A program made the translations under genes and the position numbers. A stretch of DNA of 64,000 nt from Paenibacillus sp. (GTDB lineage: Bacteria > Bacillota > Bacilli > Paenibacillales > YIM-B00363), in contig NZ_JAPSKE010000013.1 in NCBI RefSeq assembly GCF_031177825.1, positions 1 to 64,000 on the forward strand. Reading direction: 5' to 3'. Positions 8,702-17,117 of the stretch are shown piece by piece (position 1 is the stretch's first letter; the number at the start of each line of letters is the position of its first letter). The notes below the pieces were generated by a model. It saw nothing but the letters and a program-made list of their open reading frames with translations, was not told the DNA's origin and did not search any database.

Positions 8702-9529
8702 TCACTCCTCCGTCTCCAGCGTATACCTCCCCGTCTTCCACCGCTGCCGCAAGTCCGGCCGGACGAGTCCGCTCGTCGCAAGCAGCGACATGCCGCCGTC
8801 GACGACCAAATTGACGCCGTTCACGAACGCGGACAGGTCGGAGGCGAGAAACAAGGCGGCGTTCGCCACGTCGGACGGGACGCCGAGGCGCCCCAACGGG
8901 TAGCAATCCCGGTCGATCTCGAAGGCCGGATCGCCCGAGCGCTTCGCTTGCTCCTCCTCGGGCATCGTTCGGCCGGGCGAGATGCAGTTCGCCCGAATGC
9001 GATACGCGGCGCCTTCGATCGCCAGCTGTTCGGTGAACGCGACAACGCCGCTCTTCGCGGCGGAATACGCCGCGAGGCCCGGGTTCGTCCGGATGGCGTT
9101 GATCGACGACATATTGACGATCGCCGGCGCCGGCGACCGCTCCAGCAGCGGCAGCGCGTATTTGGTGCAGAGAAACATCGACGTCAGATTCACTTGAATC
9201 GTATCGTTCCATTCCTGCAGCGTCGACTCCCGCACGGGACGGCCGCGCGTAACGCCCGCGTTGTTGACCAGAATGTCCAGCTCGGGGATCGCCGCGAACG
9301 TCCGCCGCACCGCGTCCTCGTCCGTCACGTCAAGCGGAACGGCTTCCGCTCGACGTCCTTGCGCCCGCAAGCGTTCCGCCGCGGCCTCCGCGTTCCGGAC
9401 GTTCACGTCCGCTAACAGCACGGCGCAGCCTTCCGACGCGAATCGTTCGGCGATGGCTCCTCCGAGTCTTCCGCCCGCCCCTGTAACGAGCGCCTTCCTG
9501 CCGGAAAGTAGCAATTTTCGTTCCCCCAT
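8702..9529 (-). CDS. Short-chain dehydrogenase/reductase (probable sugar dehydrogenase)
   Basis: Classical SDR of 275 residues. The cofactor loop is T16GAGGRLG23, NNAG is at 88-91, the catalytic residues are Ser141, Tyr154 and Lys158, and Asp40 at the end of the second strand suggests NAD rather than NADP. It probably oxidises an aldose to its lactone or oxidises a deoxy-sugar acid. The C-terminal tail after VDGGMS is about 30 residues longer than usual. ATG 9529 has only a distant AAAAGG; TTG 9514 has GGGGGA seven bases upstream and is a serious alternative (270 residues). It follows the DapA-family gene by 11 bases. Confidence 0.88.
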   Translation of the reverse strand: MGERKLLLSGRKALVTGAGGRLGGAIAERFASEGCAVLLADVNVRNAEAAAERLRAQGRRAEAVPLDVTDEDAVRRTFAAIPELDILVNNAGVTRGRPVRESTLQEWNDTIQVNLTSMFLCTKYALPLLERSPAPAIVNMSSINAIRTNPGLAAYSAAKSGVVAFTEQLAIEGAAYRIRANCISPGRTMPEEEQAKRSGDPAFEIDRDCYPLGRLGVPSDVANAALFLASDLSAFVNGVNLVVDGGMSLLATSGLVRPDLRQRWKTGRYTLETEE

Positions 9530-9540
9530 TTAGATCTTTT

Positions 9541-10461
9541 TTACCTTTTCCAATTCAACACGAGCGGGTCGAGTCCCTTCAGCGTCTCGAACGCTTCCTT
9601 CCGCAGGATGTCGTCGATCGGAGCGTTCGGATTGCGCACGTATGCGGACCGGATGACGCCGCCCGCCTTCAGCACTTCTTTATGGACCGCCATGGCGAAG
9701 CCGGCGATCGTGCCGATGCGAATGAAAGGCAGGTATCGGTAGAACAGCGCTCTGGCCGCATCCTTCTCCCCGGAAACGAACGACTGATAAATCTGCACGC
9801 ACACGTCCGGGAACTCGCAAGCCGGCATCGTGCCGACCGCGCCGCGGCACAGCTCTTCGTAGTAGTACATGCCGTTCAACCCGCCGAACACCGCGAGGCG
9901 TCCTTCCGATTGCTCGATGACTTCCGTGATCTTCACCGTCGTCGGCGGCGCCTCCACCTTCACATAAGCGATGTTTTCGTATTCCTTCGCCAGCTTCGAC
10001 ATCGCGGGCACCGGAATGCTCACGCCGCTCGCGATCGGAGCGTCCTGCAGCATGATCGGCACGTCGACCGCCTTCGCGATCGCGCCGAAATATTCGATCA
10101 TTCGCTTGCCGTCCGGCTTCACCATGTACGGCGGCAGCACCATCAGCGCGTCCGCGCCCGCCTTCTGCGCCCACTTGCTCAGCTGCACCGCGCCTTCGAG
10201 TCCCGTATGGCCGCTGCCGAAGACGAGAGGCACCCGACCTTTCGCTTCGTCGACGACGATGCCGGCGATCAACTCCCGCTCCCGCTCCAGAAGCGTATAC
10301 ATTTCGCTGGCGTTGCCGAACAGGGCGATGCCGTCCACCTTCGCCGCCAACTGGAAGCGAACGAGCTCTCGCAAGCTTTGCTCGTCCACCTCGCCGGTTT
10401 CGGTGAACGGGGTGGCCAAAATCGGGTAGACGCCCTTCAAGGTTACTTGATTCGTAGTCAT
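9541..10461 (-). CDS. DapA/NAL-family aldolase or dehydratase
   Basis: TIM-barrel lyase of 306 residues from ATG 10461 (MTTNQVTLKG). The Schiff-base lysine is Lys168 in AYVKVEAPP, and the substrate-carboxylate loop reads GNASE at 49-53. The position that carries the catalytic Tyr in dihydrodipicolinate synthase and N-acetylneuraminate lyase is Gln139 (IMLQDAP). In this operon it should act on the 2-keto-3-deoxy acid made by the dehydratases, by retro-aldol cleavage or further dehydration. A longer reading to 10530 would overlap the upstream gene. GAGGAG lies 11 bases before the chosen ATG. True dapA is unlikely given the neighbours and the Tyr-to-Gln change. Confidence 0.87.
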   Translation of the reverse strand: MTTNQVTLKGVYPILATPFTETGEVDEQSLRELVRFQLAAKVDGIALFGNASEMYTLLERERELIAGIVVDEAKGRVPLVFGSGHTGLEGAVQLSKWAQKAGADALMVLPPYMVKPDGKRMIEYFGAIAKAVDVPIMLQDAPIASGVSIPVPAMSKLAKEYENIAYVKVEAPPTTVKITEVIEQSEGRLAVFGGLNGMYYYEELCRGAVGTMPACEFPDVCVQIYQSFVSGEKDAARALFYRYLPFIRIGTIAGFAMAVHKEVLKAGGVIRSAYVRNPNAPIDDILRKEAFETLKGLDPLVLNWKR

Positions 10462-10514
10462 GTTCGCATTCGCTCCTCGCGCTCTCGTATTCGGGTGAAA
10501 TCCTTCTCGGTCCG

Positions 10515-11672
10515 TTACCGTTTCATCCAACTGCGCAGCTTCTCCTCGTCAATTTCCACGCCGAGTCCCGGCGCTTCCCGCAGCGCGTAGAAGCCCTTCT
10601 CGCACGCGATCGGTTGTTTCAGCAGCTTATTCGCTACGGGGAGGACGGACGGTTGGAACTCCAAGATGTGAAAATTCGGAATCGCCGCGCTCAGGTGCAA
10701 GGTCGCCGCCGTGCACACGCCCAGCCCTACGCTCAGGTGAGGCGCGATCTTAATGTTGAACGCCTCCGCCATATTGGCGATCTTCCGCGTCTCGCTGATG
10801 CCCGCCCTGCCTACGTCCGGCTGCAATAGATCCGCCGCGCGCTTGACGAGCCGCTCCTTGAACTGATACCGCGTCCGCTTCGCTTCGCCGATCGCCACCG
10901 CCATGTCGAGCGCTCGGCAAATCTCGACGTGCCCGTCGATATCCTCGGGCAGTGTAGGCGCTTCCAAGAACTCGATTCCGAGCGCCTCCAATCGGCGTCC
11001 CAGCCGGATGGCGTCGGGGACGCTGTATTTCCAATGCGCATCGATCATGAGGCGGAATTCGTCTCCGAGCGCTTCGCGCATCTCCGCCGCGATGCTCGCG
11101 TCCTCCCGGACGCCGTAGCCGAGGTGCAGCTTTATCGCCTCGAAGCCGCGCGCCTTCCACTCTAGCGCTAGCTGGACCCGCTCATCCCTAGAATTTCTAG
11201 GGATGCCCGAGACGTATGCCGGGATCCGCTTCCGATGCGCGCCGCCGAGCAGCCGATAGGCGGGCAGACCGACCGACTTCCCCAGGAGATCCCATAAAGC
11301 GATATCGACCGCCGTTATGGCGTCGACCATAAACCCGGAGAAGTAACCTCGCTCCCTCATGGAGTCGTACAGCTTGTTCCAGATGACGTCGATATCTCTC
11401 GGATCCTCGCCGATCAGGAACGGGGACAAGAGCCGCTCGACGATTTCGCCGGTCACCTCGGGGCCGACGGGCGCCAACGCTTCGCCCCACCCGTGCGATC
11501 CGTCGTCCGCTTCGATCTTCACCAGCAGCGTCTCCAGATTGCGCGAATAGATGGAGCGATACTCCGGACGAATGTAGTAATCGCGCTCCGCGTCCAGTCC
11601 CCGGGAATCCCCCAAATACACCGGTTCGTTGCGGATTTTCAAGGGAAAAACTTCGATTGCGGTAATGTTCAC
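10515..11672 (-). CDS. Enolase-superfamily sugar-acid dehydratase (second copy)
   Basis: Second MR/MLE-type enzyme, 385 residues, first gene of the catabolic operon. Metal ligands Asp211, Glu237 and Glu263 keep the 26-residue spacing, the Asp286/His312 dyad is present (LLQPDVG, IAPHLSVG), and the lysine motif is K181-L-H183, again K-x-H. It shares the N-terminal plan of the other copy (SRNLETLLVKIEADDGSHGWGEA versus SVNAETVFVKVSTDEGIVGWGE) but differs widely, so the two probably act on different acids or stereoisomers. The start is GTG 11672 with GAGGGGG six bases upstream. Its promoter overlaps the promoter of the divergent kinase gene. Confidence 0.88.
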   Translation of the reverse strand: MNITAIEVFPLKIRNEPVYLGDSRGLDAERDYYIRPEYRSIYSRNLETLLVKIEADDGSHGWGEALAPVGPEVTGEIVERLLSPFLIGEDPRDIDVIWNKLYDSMRERGYFSGFMVDAITAVDIALWDLLGKSVGLPAYRLLGGAHRKRIPAYVSGIPRNSRDERVQLALEWKARGFEAIKLHLGYGVREDASIAAEMREALGDEFRLMIDAHWKYSVPDAIRLGRRLEALGIEFLEAPTLPEDIDGHVEICRALDMAVAIGEAKRTRYQFKERLVKRAADLLQPDVGRAGISETRKIANMAEAFNIKIAPHLSVGLGVCTAATLHLSAAIPNFHILEFQPSVLPVANKLLKQPIACEKGFYALREAPGLGVEIDEEKLRSWMKR

Positions 11673-11724
11673 GGCGTGCCCCCTCTTCTATATTCCGAAA
11701 TTGAACATTCATATCGAATAGGAA

Positions 11725-11753
11725 TTGCCAATTACACAACCATATTCTATAAT
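11725..11753 (+). promoter_or_regulatory. Promoter of the kinase-IclR operon
   Basis: TTGCCA at 11725-11730 and a perfect TATAAT at 11748-11753, spaced by 17 bases: a strong sigma-A type promoter about 50 bases before the TTG start of the kinase gene. Confidence 0.75.
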
Positions 11754-11772
11754 GCGAATGAATATATTACAA
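11744..11772 (-). promoter_or_regulatory. Promoter of the dehydratase operon
   Basis: Minus-strand TTGTAA (11772-11767) and TAGAAT (11749-11744) spaced by 17 bases. Its -10 overlaps the -10 of the plus-strand promoter by two bases, so both cannot be occupied by polymerase at once. Confidence 0.65.
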
Positions 11773-11811
11773 TACAATATTTCACTTCGGGATTATGGAG
11801 GGGATTCCATT

Positions 11812-12795
11812 TTGAAACTGTTCGTCATCGATTCCGGCACGACTTCGAGCCGCGTGCGCCTATACGACGGAGAGAGAGTCGTCGGCAGCGCCGTTCGGCC
11901 GGCGGGGGCTAAGGACGTCGCGATCCGCGGAGACGCGAGCGTCGTGACGGACGCCCTTCGCGACTGCATCGCGGAACTATTGGAAGCGCATTCTTGCGCG
12001 CTCGACGAGATCGACGCCATCGTGGCGTCCGGCATGATCACCTCCGGCGTCGGCTTACTCGAGATTCCGCATCGCGAAGCGCCCGCCGGCCTCGACGACA
12101 TCGCCTCCGCGCTCGTGGCGAGGACGTTCCCGGACGTCGCGGACCGGCCGATCTATTTCATCCCCGGCGTGAAGACGGGGTTCGGGACGGACTCGGACAT
12201 CGCGGAGAAGGATATGATGCGAGGGGAGGAGGCCGAAATCTTCGGCTATTTGGAAGGAGGCGAGCCCGATCCGGAGGGAGGCGACCTCTTATTTATGCAT
12301 TACGGCTCGCATCATAAGTGCATTCTGCTTCGCCAGGGGCGCATCGAGGGATGCCGGACGTCGATCACCGGGGAATTGATGATGACGATCATGCAGCAGA
12401 CGATTTTGAAAAGCAGCCTCCAATCCCTCTCGGAATTCGAGCCGGACGAGGCTTGGGTACGGAAGGGGCTGGAGACGGCCGAACAGGCGGGCTTCGGCAG
12501 AGCCTTGTTCTCCGTGCGGGTCGCGGAGACGATGGAGGCCGCAGGCAAGCGGCGGGCGACCAGCTTCTACCTCGGCGCCTTGCTCTCGCTCGACTTCGCC
12601 CTCTTGAGGGAGATGATCACGCCGCGGACGTCGCGTCTCGTGCTGTACGGCAAATCGTTGTATCCGTCCGTCTTCGAGCCGATCGCGAAGGAGCGATATC
12701 CGGAGCTCGACGTCGTCGCCGTGTCGGAGGAGGAGTCGGATCGCCTCAGCGCGCGCGGGGCGATGAGAATTTTCGAACGATATAAGGTACAATGA
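11812..12795 (+). CDS. 2-keto-3-deoxygalactonate kinase-like protein (DgoK family)
   Basis: Sugar-acid kinase of 327 residues that would phosphorylate a 2-keto-3-deoxy acid such as KDGal. The N-terminal FVIDSGTTSSRVRLYD is the ATP-binding phosphate-1 loop of the DgoK family, followed by VASGMITSGVGL and the conserved RGEEAEIFGYL; a second nucleotide-binding segment, SRLVLYGKSL, is near the end. The start is TTG 11812 with GGAGGGG eight bases upstream; the longer ATG reading from 11725 would begin inside the promoter. It is divergent from the dehydratase operon and overlaps iclR or lies just before it. The usual KDPGal aldolase (DgoA) is not in the window. Confidence 0.88.
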   Translation: MKLFVIDSGTTSSRVRLYDGERVVGSAVRPAGAKDVAIRGDASVVTDALRDCIAELLEAHSCALDEIDAIVASGMITSGVGLLEIPHREAPAGLDDIASALVARTFPDVADRPIYFIPGVKTGFGTDSDIAEKDMMRGEEAEIFGYLEGGEPDPEGGDLLFMHYGSHHKCILLRQGRIEGCRTSITGELMMTIMQQTILKSSLQSLSEFEPDEAWVRKGLETAEQAGFGRALFSVRVAETMEAAGKRRATSFYLGALLSLDFALLREMITPRTSRLVLYGKSLYPSVFEPIAKERYPELDVVAVSEEESDRLSARGAMRIFERYKVQ

Positions 12796-12827
12796 ATGCA
12801 TCATACTCTTACGAGGGATGGAACCCG

Positions 12828-13619
12828 ATGAAGTCTGAACAAACGAATCCGATGATCACCCAGAGCGTGACCCGGGCGTTGGCGATTCTTTCCTGCTTCT
12901 CCGACGAACAGCCGGAGCTGCGCGTGATCGACTTTTCGAAGAAGCTGAATTTGACGCAGAGCAATGTATCCCGGCTGCTGGCGACGATGGTCAGCTTAGG
13001 TTATGTGGAGAAGGACGAGTTCAGCGGGTTTTACCGGCTGGGGCATCAGATCATTACGCTCGGCGGCATCGCGCTGAACAATTCCGAAATCCGGAAGCTG
13101 GCGCTGCCCGAGCTGTTCGACCTGGAGCGGCGGCTCGGCCTCGGCGCGAACGTGGCCGTGCTGAAGTCGCAATCGATGTTTTATTTGGCGCATGTGGACA
13201 GCCATCGCTCCCCGCGGATGTACACCTTGCTCGGGCGGAGCAACCCGCTGTACAACACGGGCATCGGCAAGGTGCTGCTCGCGCACCTCGGCCGCGACGA
13301 GGCGTCGGCGCTGCTGGACCGGATCGAACTGACCGCTTACACGGATCGGACGATTACCGATCGAACCAAACTGATGGAAGAGTTGGAGCGGGTACGCTCC
13401 CGCGGCTACGCCACGGAGCTTGAGGAGCTGGCGCTCGGAAGAGCTTGCATCGCGGCGCCTCTGCGGGGGCGAAGCGGCAAGGTCGTGGCGGGGATCAGCT
13501 TGTCCGGCCCGCTCTCGGATATCCGCTTGCCGGAGCGGGAGCGCGAGCTGGCGGGCGTCTTGATCGAAGTCGCCGACCGCATCTCGACCAAGATGGGGTA
13601 TGTGACGGCGAGAATGTAG
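12828..13619 (+). CDS. IclR-family transcriptional regulator
   Basis: DNA-binding regulator of 263 residues. An N-terminal winged helix (about 8-68: SVTRALAILSCF, KKLNLTQSNVSRLLATMVSLGYVEKDE) precedes a ligand-binding domain (about 85-260) with RMYTLLGRSNPLYNTGIGKVLLAHL and GRACIAAPLRGRSGKVVAGISLSGP. The chosen ATG 12828 (MKSEQTNPMI) has GAGGG ten bases upstream. ATG 12792, which overlaps the kinase stop as ATGA, would add 12 residues. It probably senses a sugar acid or keto-deoxy acid and switches the two overlapping promoters at 11725-11772; repression is the common mode in this family. Confidence 0.92.
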   Translation: MKSEQTNPMITQSVTRALAILSCFSDEQPELRVIDFSKKLNLTQSNVSRLLATMVSLGYVEKDEFSGFYRLGHQIITLGGIALNNSEIRKLALPELFDLERRLGLGANVAVLKSQSMFYLAHVDSHRSPRMYTLLGRSNPLYNTGIGKVLLAHLGRDEASALLDRIELTAYTDRTITDRTKLMEELERVRSRGYATELEELALGRACIAAPLRGRSGKVVAGISLSGPLSDIRLPERERELAGVLIEVADRISTKMGYVTARM

Positions 13620-13623
13620 CCAT

Positions 13624-13668
13624 GAAAGAAGGCGGTCGGGGCCGTATGCGCCCTGACCGCCTTCTTTC
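13624..13668. terminator. Bidirectional terminator
   Basis: Perfect 14-bp stem GAAAGAAGGCGGTC / GACCGCCTTCTTTC with a 17-base interior, lying between the convergent iclR-type and aldo/keto reductase genes. The stem itself supplies T-rich and A-rich ends for both directions. Confidence 0.8.
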
Positions 13669-13678
13669 GTTTCGTCGA

Positions 13679-14644
13679 TTAGGACAAGAACGCCAGCTCC
13701 TCCTCCGTAAACCGCACCTCGTCCGCCGTTAGGCAGTCCCGGAGCTGCTCCTCCGTATGGCAGCCGACGATCGGGATCGTCGGGAACGGCTGCGACAGCA
13801 AATACGCCAGCGCGATCTGCGTGAAGGACAGCGACTTGTTCTCCGCGATCGTCCGGATGCGTTCCAGCTTCCTCCGGTTGTCCTCCGTTCGGTAGTGCGG
13901 CGCGACGCCTTCCGCTTCGCCGTCGAGGGAGAGCCGCCCGTCCTGGAGCTTCGCGAACAAGCCTTGCGCCTGGGACGAATACGGAATCGCCGTTAGGCCG
14001 GACGTTCGGTGAAGGCGGTGCATCTCCTCGTCCATCGCCACGAGCGTAAGATCTTGAAACTTCGCCGCGTCGACGGAAGCGAAACTCCACATCGGTTGAT
14101 TCGCCGAGAAGCCCTGCACGCCATGCTCGGCCGCATATCGCTGCGCCTCTTCGATCCGCTCCGCCGTCCAGTTCGAGCAGCCGAAATAACGGATGTTCCC
14201 CGCGCGGACTTGCGCATTCAGCGTCTCGAGGATGTCCCCGACGGGTCTATCCTTGTCGTCGCGGTGCAGCCAATACAGATCGATCGCGTCGACCTGCAGC
14301 CGCTTCAAGCTGGCTTCGACGTCTTGGGCGATCTCCTGCGGCGACATTCTCGCGATATGCATCGTCGGGATGCGCGGATGCGCCCCCTTGGTCGTGACGA
14401 TCAGCGCTTCGCGGTTGTTCCTCGCCTTCATCCAAGCGCCGATCGTCTTCTCGCTGACGCTCGCCTCGCCCGGCAGCCAATTCGCGTACACCTCGGCCGT
14501 GTCGATCATATTGCCGCCCGCGTCGACGTACCGGTCCATCAACGCGAAGGACGCCTCCCGATCCAGCCGGCTGCCGAGCGGAACCCCGCCGAGCGCCAGC
14601 GACGAGCCGACCAAGTCCGTGTCTCCGATACGTACGCGTTTCAT
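13679..14644 (-). CDS. Aldo/keto reductase
   Basis: NAD(P)H-dependent oxidoreductase of 321 residues with the AKR barrel. The catalytic tetrad is visible: Asp48 and Tyr53 (MIDTAEVYANW), Lys86 (VTTKGA) and His127 (LYWLHRDD). The C-terminal cofactor segment reads IPIVGCHTEEQLRDCL. ATG 14644 has GGAGGG eight bases upstream; an ATG two codons earlier is too close to it. It stands alone between convergent and unrelated genes. It resembles the YajO/YghZ-like AKR group used for sugars and aldehydes, but the substrate cannot be told. Confidence 0.9.
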   Translation of the reverse strand: MKRVRIGDTDLVGSSLALGGVPLGSRLDREASFALMDRYVDAGGNMIDTAEVYANWLPGEASVSEKTIGAWMKARNNREALIVTTKGAHPRIPTMHIARMSPQEIAQDVEASLKRLQVDAIDLYWLHRDDKDRPVGDILETLNAQVRAGNIRYFGCSNWTAERIEEAQRYAAEHGVQGFSANQPMWSFASVDAAKFQDLTLVAMDEEMHRLHRTSGLTAIPYSSQAQGLFAKLQDGRLSLDGEAEGVAPHYRTEDNRRKLERIRTIAENKSLSFTQIALAYLLSQPFPTIPIVGCHTEEQLRDCLTADEVRFTEEELAFLS

Positions 14645-14764
14645 CGTCATCGCCCTCCGATTCGAAATGGTTTTGTATATTTTACCATTCGACGGGCGGG
14701 CTGTAACGGCATGTTTGCGACGGCTCCTCTGCGATGCGCATCGGCGCTTCGCTCGATTCGGTCC

Positions 14765-16126
14765 TTACGGCCGGATGGCCCGCAGCACCTCGGCCGCCGC
14801 CCGCTCCCCCGATTGTACGGCTCCTTCCATATAGGACCGCCATTCGGTCGCGGTCTCGGTGCCTGCCCAATGGATCGGTCCGACGGGCTGCAGCAGCGCG
14901 GGACCGAGCTGCGTCAGGACGCCCGGCGGGAGATGCGCGGCGTAGCCGCCCCTCGACCATGGATCGGACATCCAATCCTTCTCGTAGAACGCGACCGGCC
15001 GAAGCGCCTCGTCGCCGAACGGCACCGACAAGCTGCGCAAGACGGCGGCCCGTCGTTCCTCCTCGGGCAGCAAGCCGAGCGTGCGCGCGCTCTTCCCCGT
15101 GGCGAGCGCGGTCAGTACGCCCTTGCCCTGCCCGGGCAGCGTGCTGTCCATCGCGAGCCGAATCGGGCCTTGGTCCATATAAGCCTCTCCGCTTAGCCCC
15201 ACGTCTCGCCAGAACGCTTTCTCGAATACGACGATAAACTTCATGACGGCGCCTTGCCCCGCCCGCTGCGTCAGCTGATCCCGCATATACGGCAGCGGAG
15301 GATCATACCGCAGGCGCCCCGCGAACGTCGGAGGCATCGCGAGGATCGCCCGTTTTCCCTCCCAGGCTTCGCGATCCGTCCGCACCGTCACCGACCGTTC
15401 CGTCCACTCGACGGCGCGCGCCGGGGCGTTCAGCTTGACCGCATCGCCGAGCGCCGCCGCCATCCGCTCCGGCAGCGTCTGCGCGCCTTCCGCGATCCAG
15501 CGCTGCTCCGCCGTAAGAATTCGGTCGTGCCCGCCGCACGACGCCGACGACCATACCGCGTCCAACAGCGAAAATTCGCCGAGCTCCCCGCATAGCGCTT
15601 CTTCCGCAATGATTTCGTAGAGCGCCTTTCCGTATTTGGAAAACATCGTCCGATCCAGCCACGCTCGAAGCGTGCCGGCGTCCCATTGCTCGGCCTCCTT
15701 CGACATCCATGGCGCCTCCAAGTCGATTCGCCGCTCCAGCTCGCGCAGTCGCTTCCGCAAGCGAAGCACGTCCAGGAGGGAAACCGCGGGCAAGGGCGGC
15801 ATTGCGGACGCCGACGTGCGTCGGCGACCCATCAGCTCGTAGAACGTGCGCCCCTCCGTATGCGTCGGGGTCGTCGTCAGCCCGAACCGATGCAGCAGCG
15901 CCGACATCCGGGTTTGCTTGGACGACACCCACTGGGCGCCGTAATCGACGACCACGCCGTCCTCCGCGCGACTGTACACTCGCCCGCCGACCCGGTCGCG
16001 CGCCTCCAGCAAGACGAAGGAAACCTGATGCGACATCAATTCCAATGCGGCGGTTAACCCGGCTAAGCCGGCGCCGACGACGATCACCTCGGTCTGATGC
16101 CTCGGAACCAAAGACTTCTCCTCCAC
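14765..16126 (-). CDS. Flavin monoamine oxidase-family protein
   Basis: FAD-dependent amine oxidase-like enzyme of 453 residues. The N-terminal Rossmann motif VIVVGAGLAGL, the ARDRVGGRVYS segment and the C-terminal GTETATEW flavin-binding motif near residue 430 are those of the monoamine oxidase/putrescine oxidase family. No membrane anchor is visible, so it should be cytoplasmic. The reading begins at GTG 16126 with a weak ribosome site; TTG 16111 has GGAGGAG six bases upstream and would remove five residues. Isolated gene; the substrate (amine or other) is unknown. Confidence 0.87.
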   Translation of the reverse strand: MEEKSLVPRHQTEVIVVGAGLAGLTAALELMSHQVSFVLLEARDRVGGRVYSRAEDGVVVDYGAQWVSSKQTRMSALLHRFGLTTTPTHTEGRTFYELMGRRRTSASAMPPLPAVSLLDVLRLRKRLRELERRIDLEAPWMSKEAEQWDAGTLRAWLDRTMFSKYGKALYEIIAEEALCGELGEFSLLDAVWSSASCGGHDRILTAEQRWIAEGAQTLPERMAAALGDAVKLNAPARAVEWTERSVTVRTDREAWEGKRAILAMPPTFAGRLRYDPPLPYMRDQLTQRAGQGAVMKFIVVFEKAFWRDVGLSGEAYMDQGPIRLAMDSTLPGQGKGVLTALATGKSARTLGLLPEEERRAAVLRSLSVPFGDEALRPVAFYEKDWMSDPWSRGGYAAHLPPGVLTQLGPALLQPVGPIHWAGTETATEWRSYMEGAVQSGERAAAEVLRAIRP

Positions 16127-16195
16127 GGTCGGTATTCTCTTCAGGATTAACGCTCGACCGGCAGTTTAATCCATCGTTACCGGCGAAAATGAAAT

Positions 16196-16223
16196 CAGGC
16201 CGATGCGTCGCCGCATCGGCCTG
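16196..16223 (-). terminator. Rho-independent terminator of the DedA/VTT gene
   Basis: Perfect 12-bp stem CAGGCCGATGCG / CGCATCGGCCTG with loop TCGC, followed on the minus strand by ATTTCATTTT. It begins 14 bases after the stop of the membrane protein gene. Confidence 0.85.
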
Positions 16224-16236
16224 TTCGACATCTCGA

Positions 16237-16863
16237 TTATGCCTCTTCGCTGTGCGACGCTTGTACCGCCACCGTCGCCTTCCCGCCTGCCGCTTCGTTC
16301 GCCTTCGCGCGGTTCGTCAGCTTGCGCTTGACGAACAATCCGATCAGCAGCACCGGCACGGCGATGAGGAAGACGTACATGGACACCTGCTTCACCATGC
16401 CTTCGGCCGCTCGGCCGTACATATAAAACAGGCTGCCGACGATGTAAAACTTCGCGGCCCGCCCGATCGCGGCGTAAACCATCAGCTTCCACAACGGGAA
16501 ATTCAATCCCCCGGACAATATCGTAAATACCTTAAAGGGAATCGGCGTGAACGCGCCGATCATCACGGCGGCTTCCCCGTTCTTGCCGAACATGGCGGTC
16601 GCCGCGTCGACCCACTTCTTCTTCAGAAATTTATGAAGCAGCACCTTGCCCGACAGCCTGCCGATTCCGTAGCCGACCGGCGTTCCCAGCAAGCAGCCGA
16701 TGAACCCTACCGTGGCCAATTGAAGCGCTGCCTGCGGATCGATCATGCTTAACGAAACCTGCGTGAAGAACGCCGGGATCGGAAAGAAGATGGCGTCGAT
16801 CATCGAATGCACGAACAACCCTAACGCGCCGAACTGTTTCAAAAACTCCGCTATGCTATCCAT
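16237..16863 (-). CDS. DedA/VTT-domain membrane protein, YqaA-like
   Basis: Membrane protein of 208 residues from ATG 16863 (MDSIAEFLKQFG). It has the VTT (SNARE-associated) domain, with re-entrant GTPVGYGIGRLSGKVLL and FTPIPFKVFTILSGG segments and several membrane helices, and a short Lys/Ala/Glu-rich cytoplasmic tail. Family members act in lipid carrier flipping and membrane homeostasis. ATG 16881 would add six residues. A still longer GTG reading to 16953 would begin upstream of the promoter at 16912-16940 and is therefore rejected. Monocistronic, with its own promoter and terminator. Confidence 0.88.
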   Translation of the reverse strand: MDSIAEFLKQFGALGLFVHSMIDAIFFPIPAFFTQVSLSMIDPQAALQLATVGFIGCLLGTPVGYGIGRLSGKVLLHKFLKKKWVDAATAMFGKNGEAAVMIGAFTPIPFKVFTILSGGLNFPLWKLMVYAAIGRAAKFYIVGSLFYMYGRAAEGMVKQVSMYVFLIAVPVLLIGLFVKRKLTNRAKANEAAGGKATVAVQASHSEEA

Positions 16864-16911
16864 CCGATCGTTATTCCCCATTCCGAGACATCCAGTGAGT
16901 CGTGCCGCTTC

Positions 16912-16940
16912 ATTGTAACAGGAATCGAACGATTCGTGAA
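16912..16940 (-). promoter_or_regulatory. Promoter of the DedA/VTT gene
   Basis: Minus-strand TTCACG (16940-16935), 17-base spacing, TACAAT (16917-16912) with an extended TGn just before it. The -35 lies in the small palindrome CGATTC-GT-GAATCG at 16930-16943. The rest of the gap to 17117 shows nothing I can name. Confidence 0.55.
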
Positions 16941-17117
16941 TCGGCTGCGGCACAGGGAGATGCCTAGACTTTGTGCGGGGCGCGCGGCTCTCTACTCAAC
17001 CTCCACTAACGAGGAGCAAGCAGGAATACAAAGCGGCTCCGCGCGTAAACTCCGGAGACGCGAGCAACCACCGACCGTATCGATCTTATGTATCGCGAAG
17101 ATGTTCATGAAGCACGG

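Larger units (their letters stand above)
11692..11782. promoter_or_regulatory. Candidate regulator-binding repeats in the divergent region
   Basis: Two imperfect inverted repeats flank the promoters: ATTCC (11692-11696) with GGAAT (11721-11725), and AATAT...ATATT within about 11760-11782. They are plausible IclR operators only because an iclR-type gene is encoded just downstream; the repeats are short and the region is AT-rich. Confidence 0.25.

Noticed and set aside
16863..16953. A longer DedA/VTT protein starting at GTG 16953
   Set aside because: The start would be upstream of the recognised promoter and has no ribosome site; family members start close to MDSIAEF.
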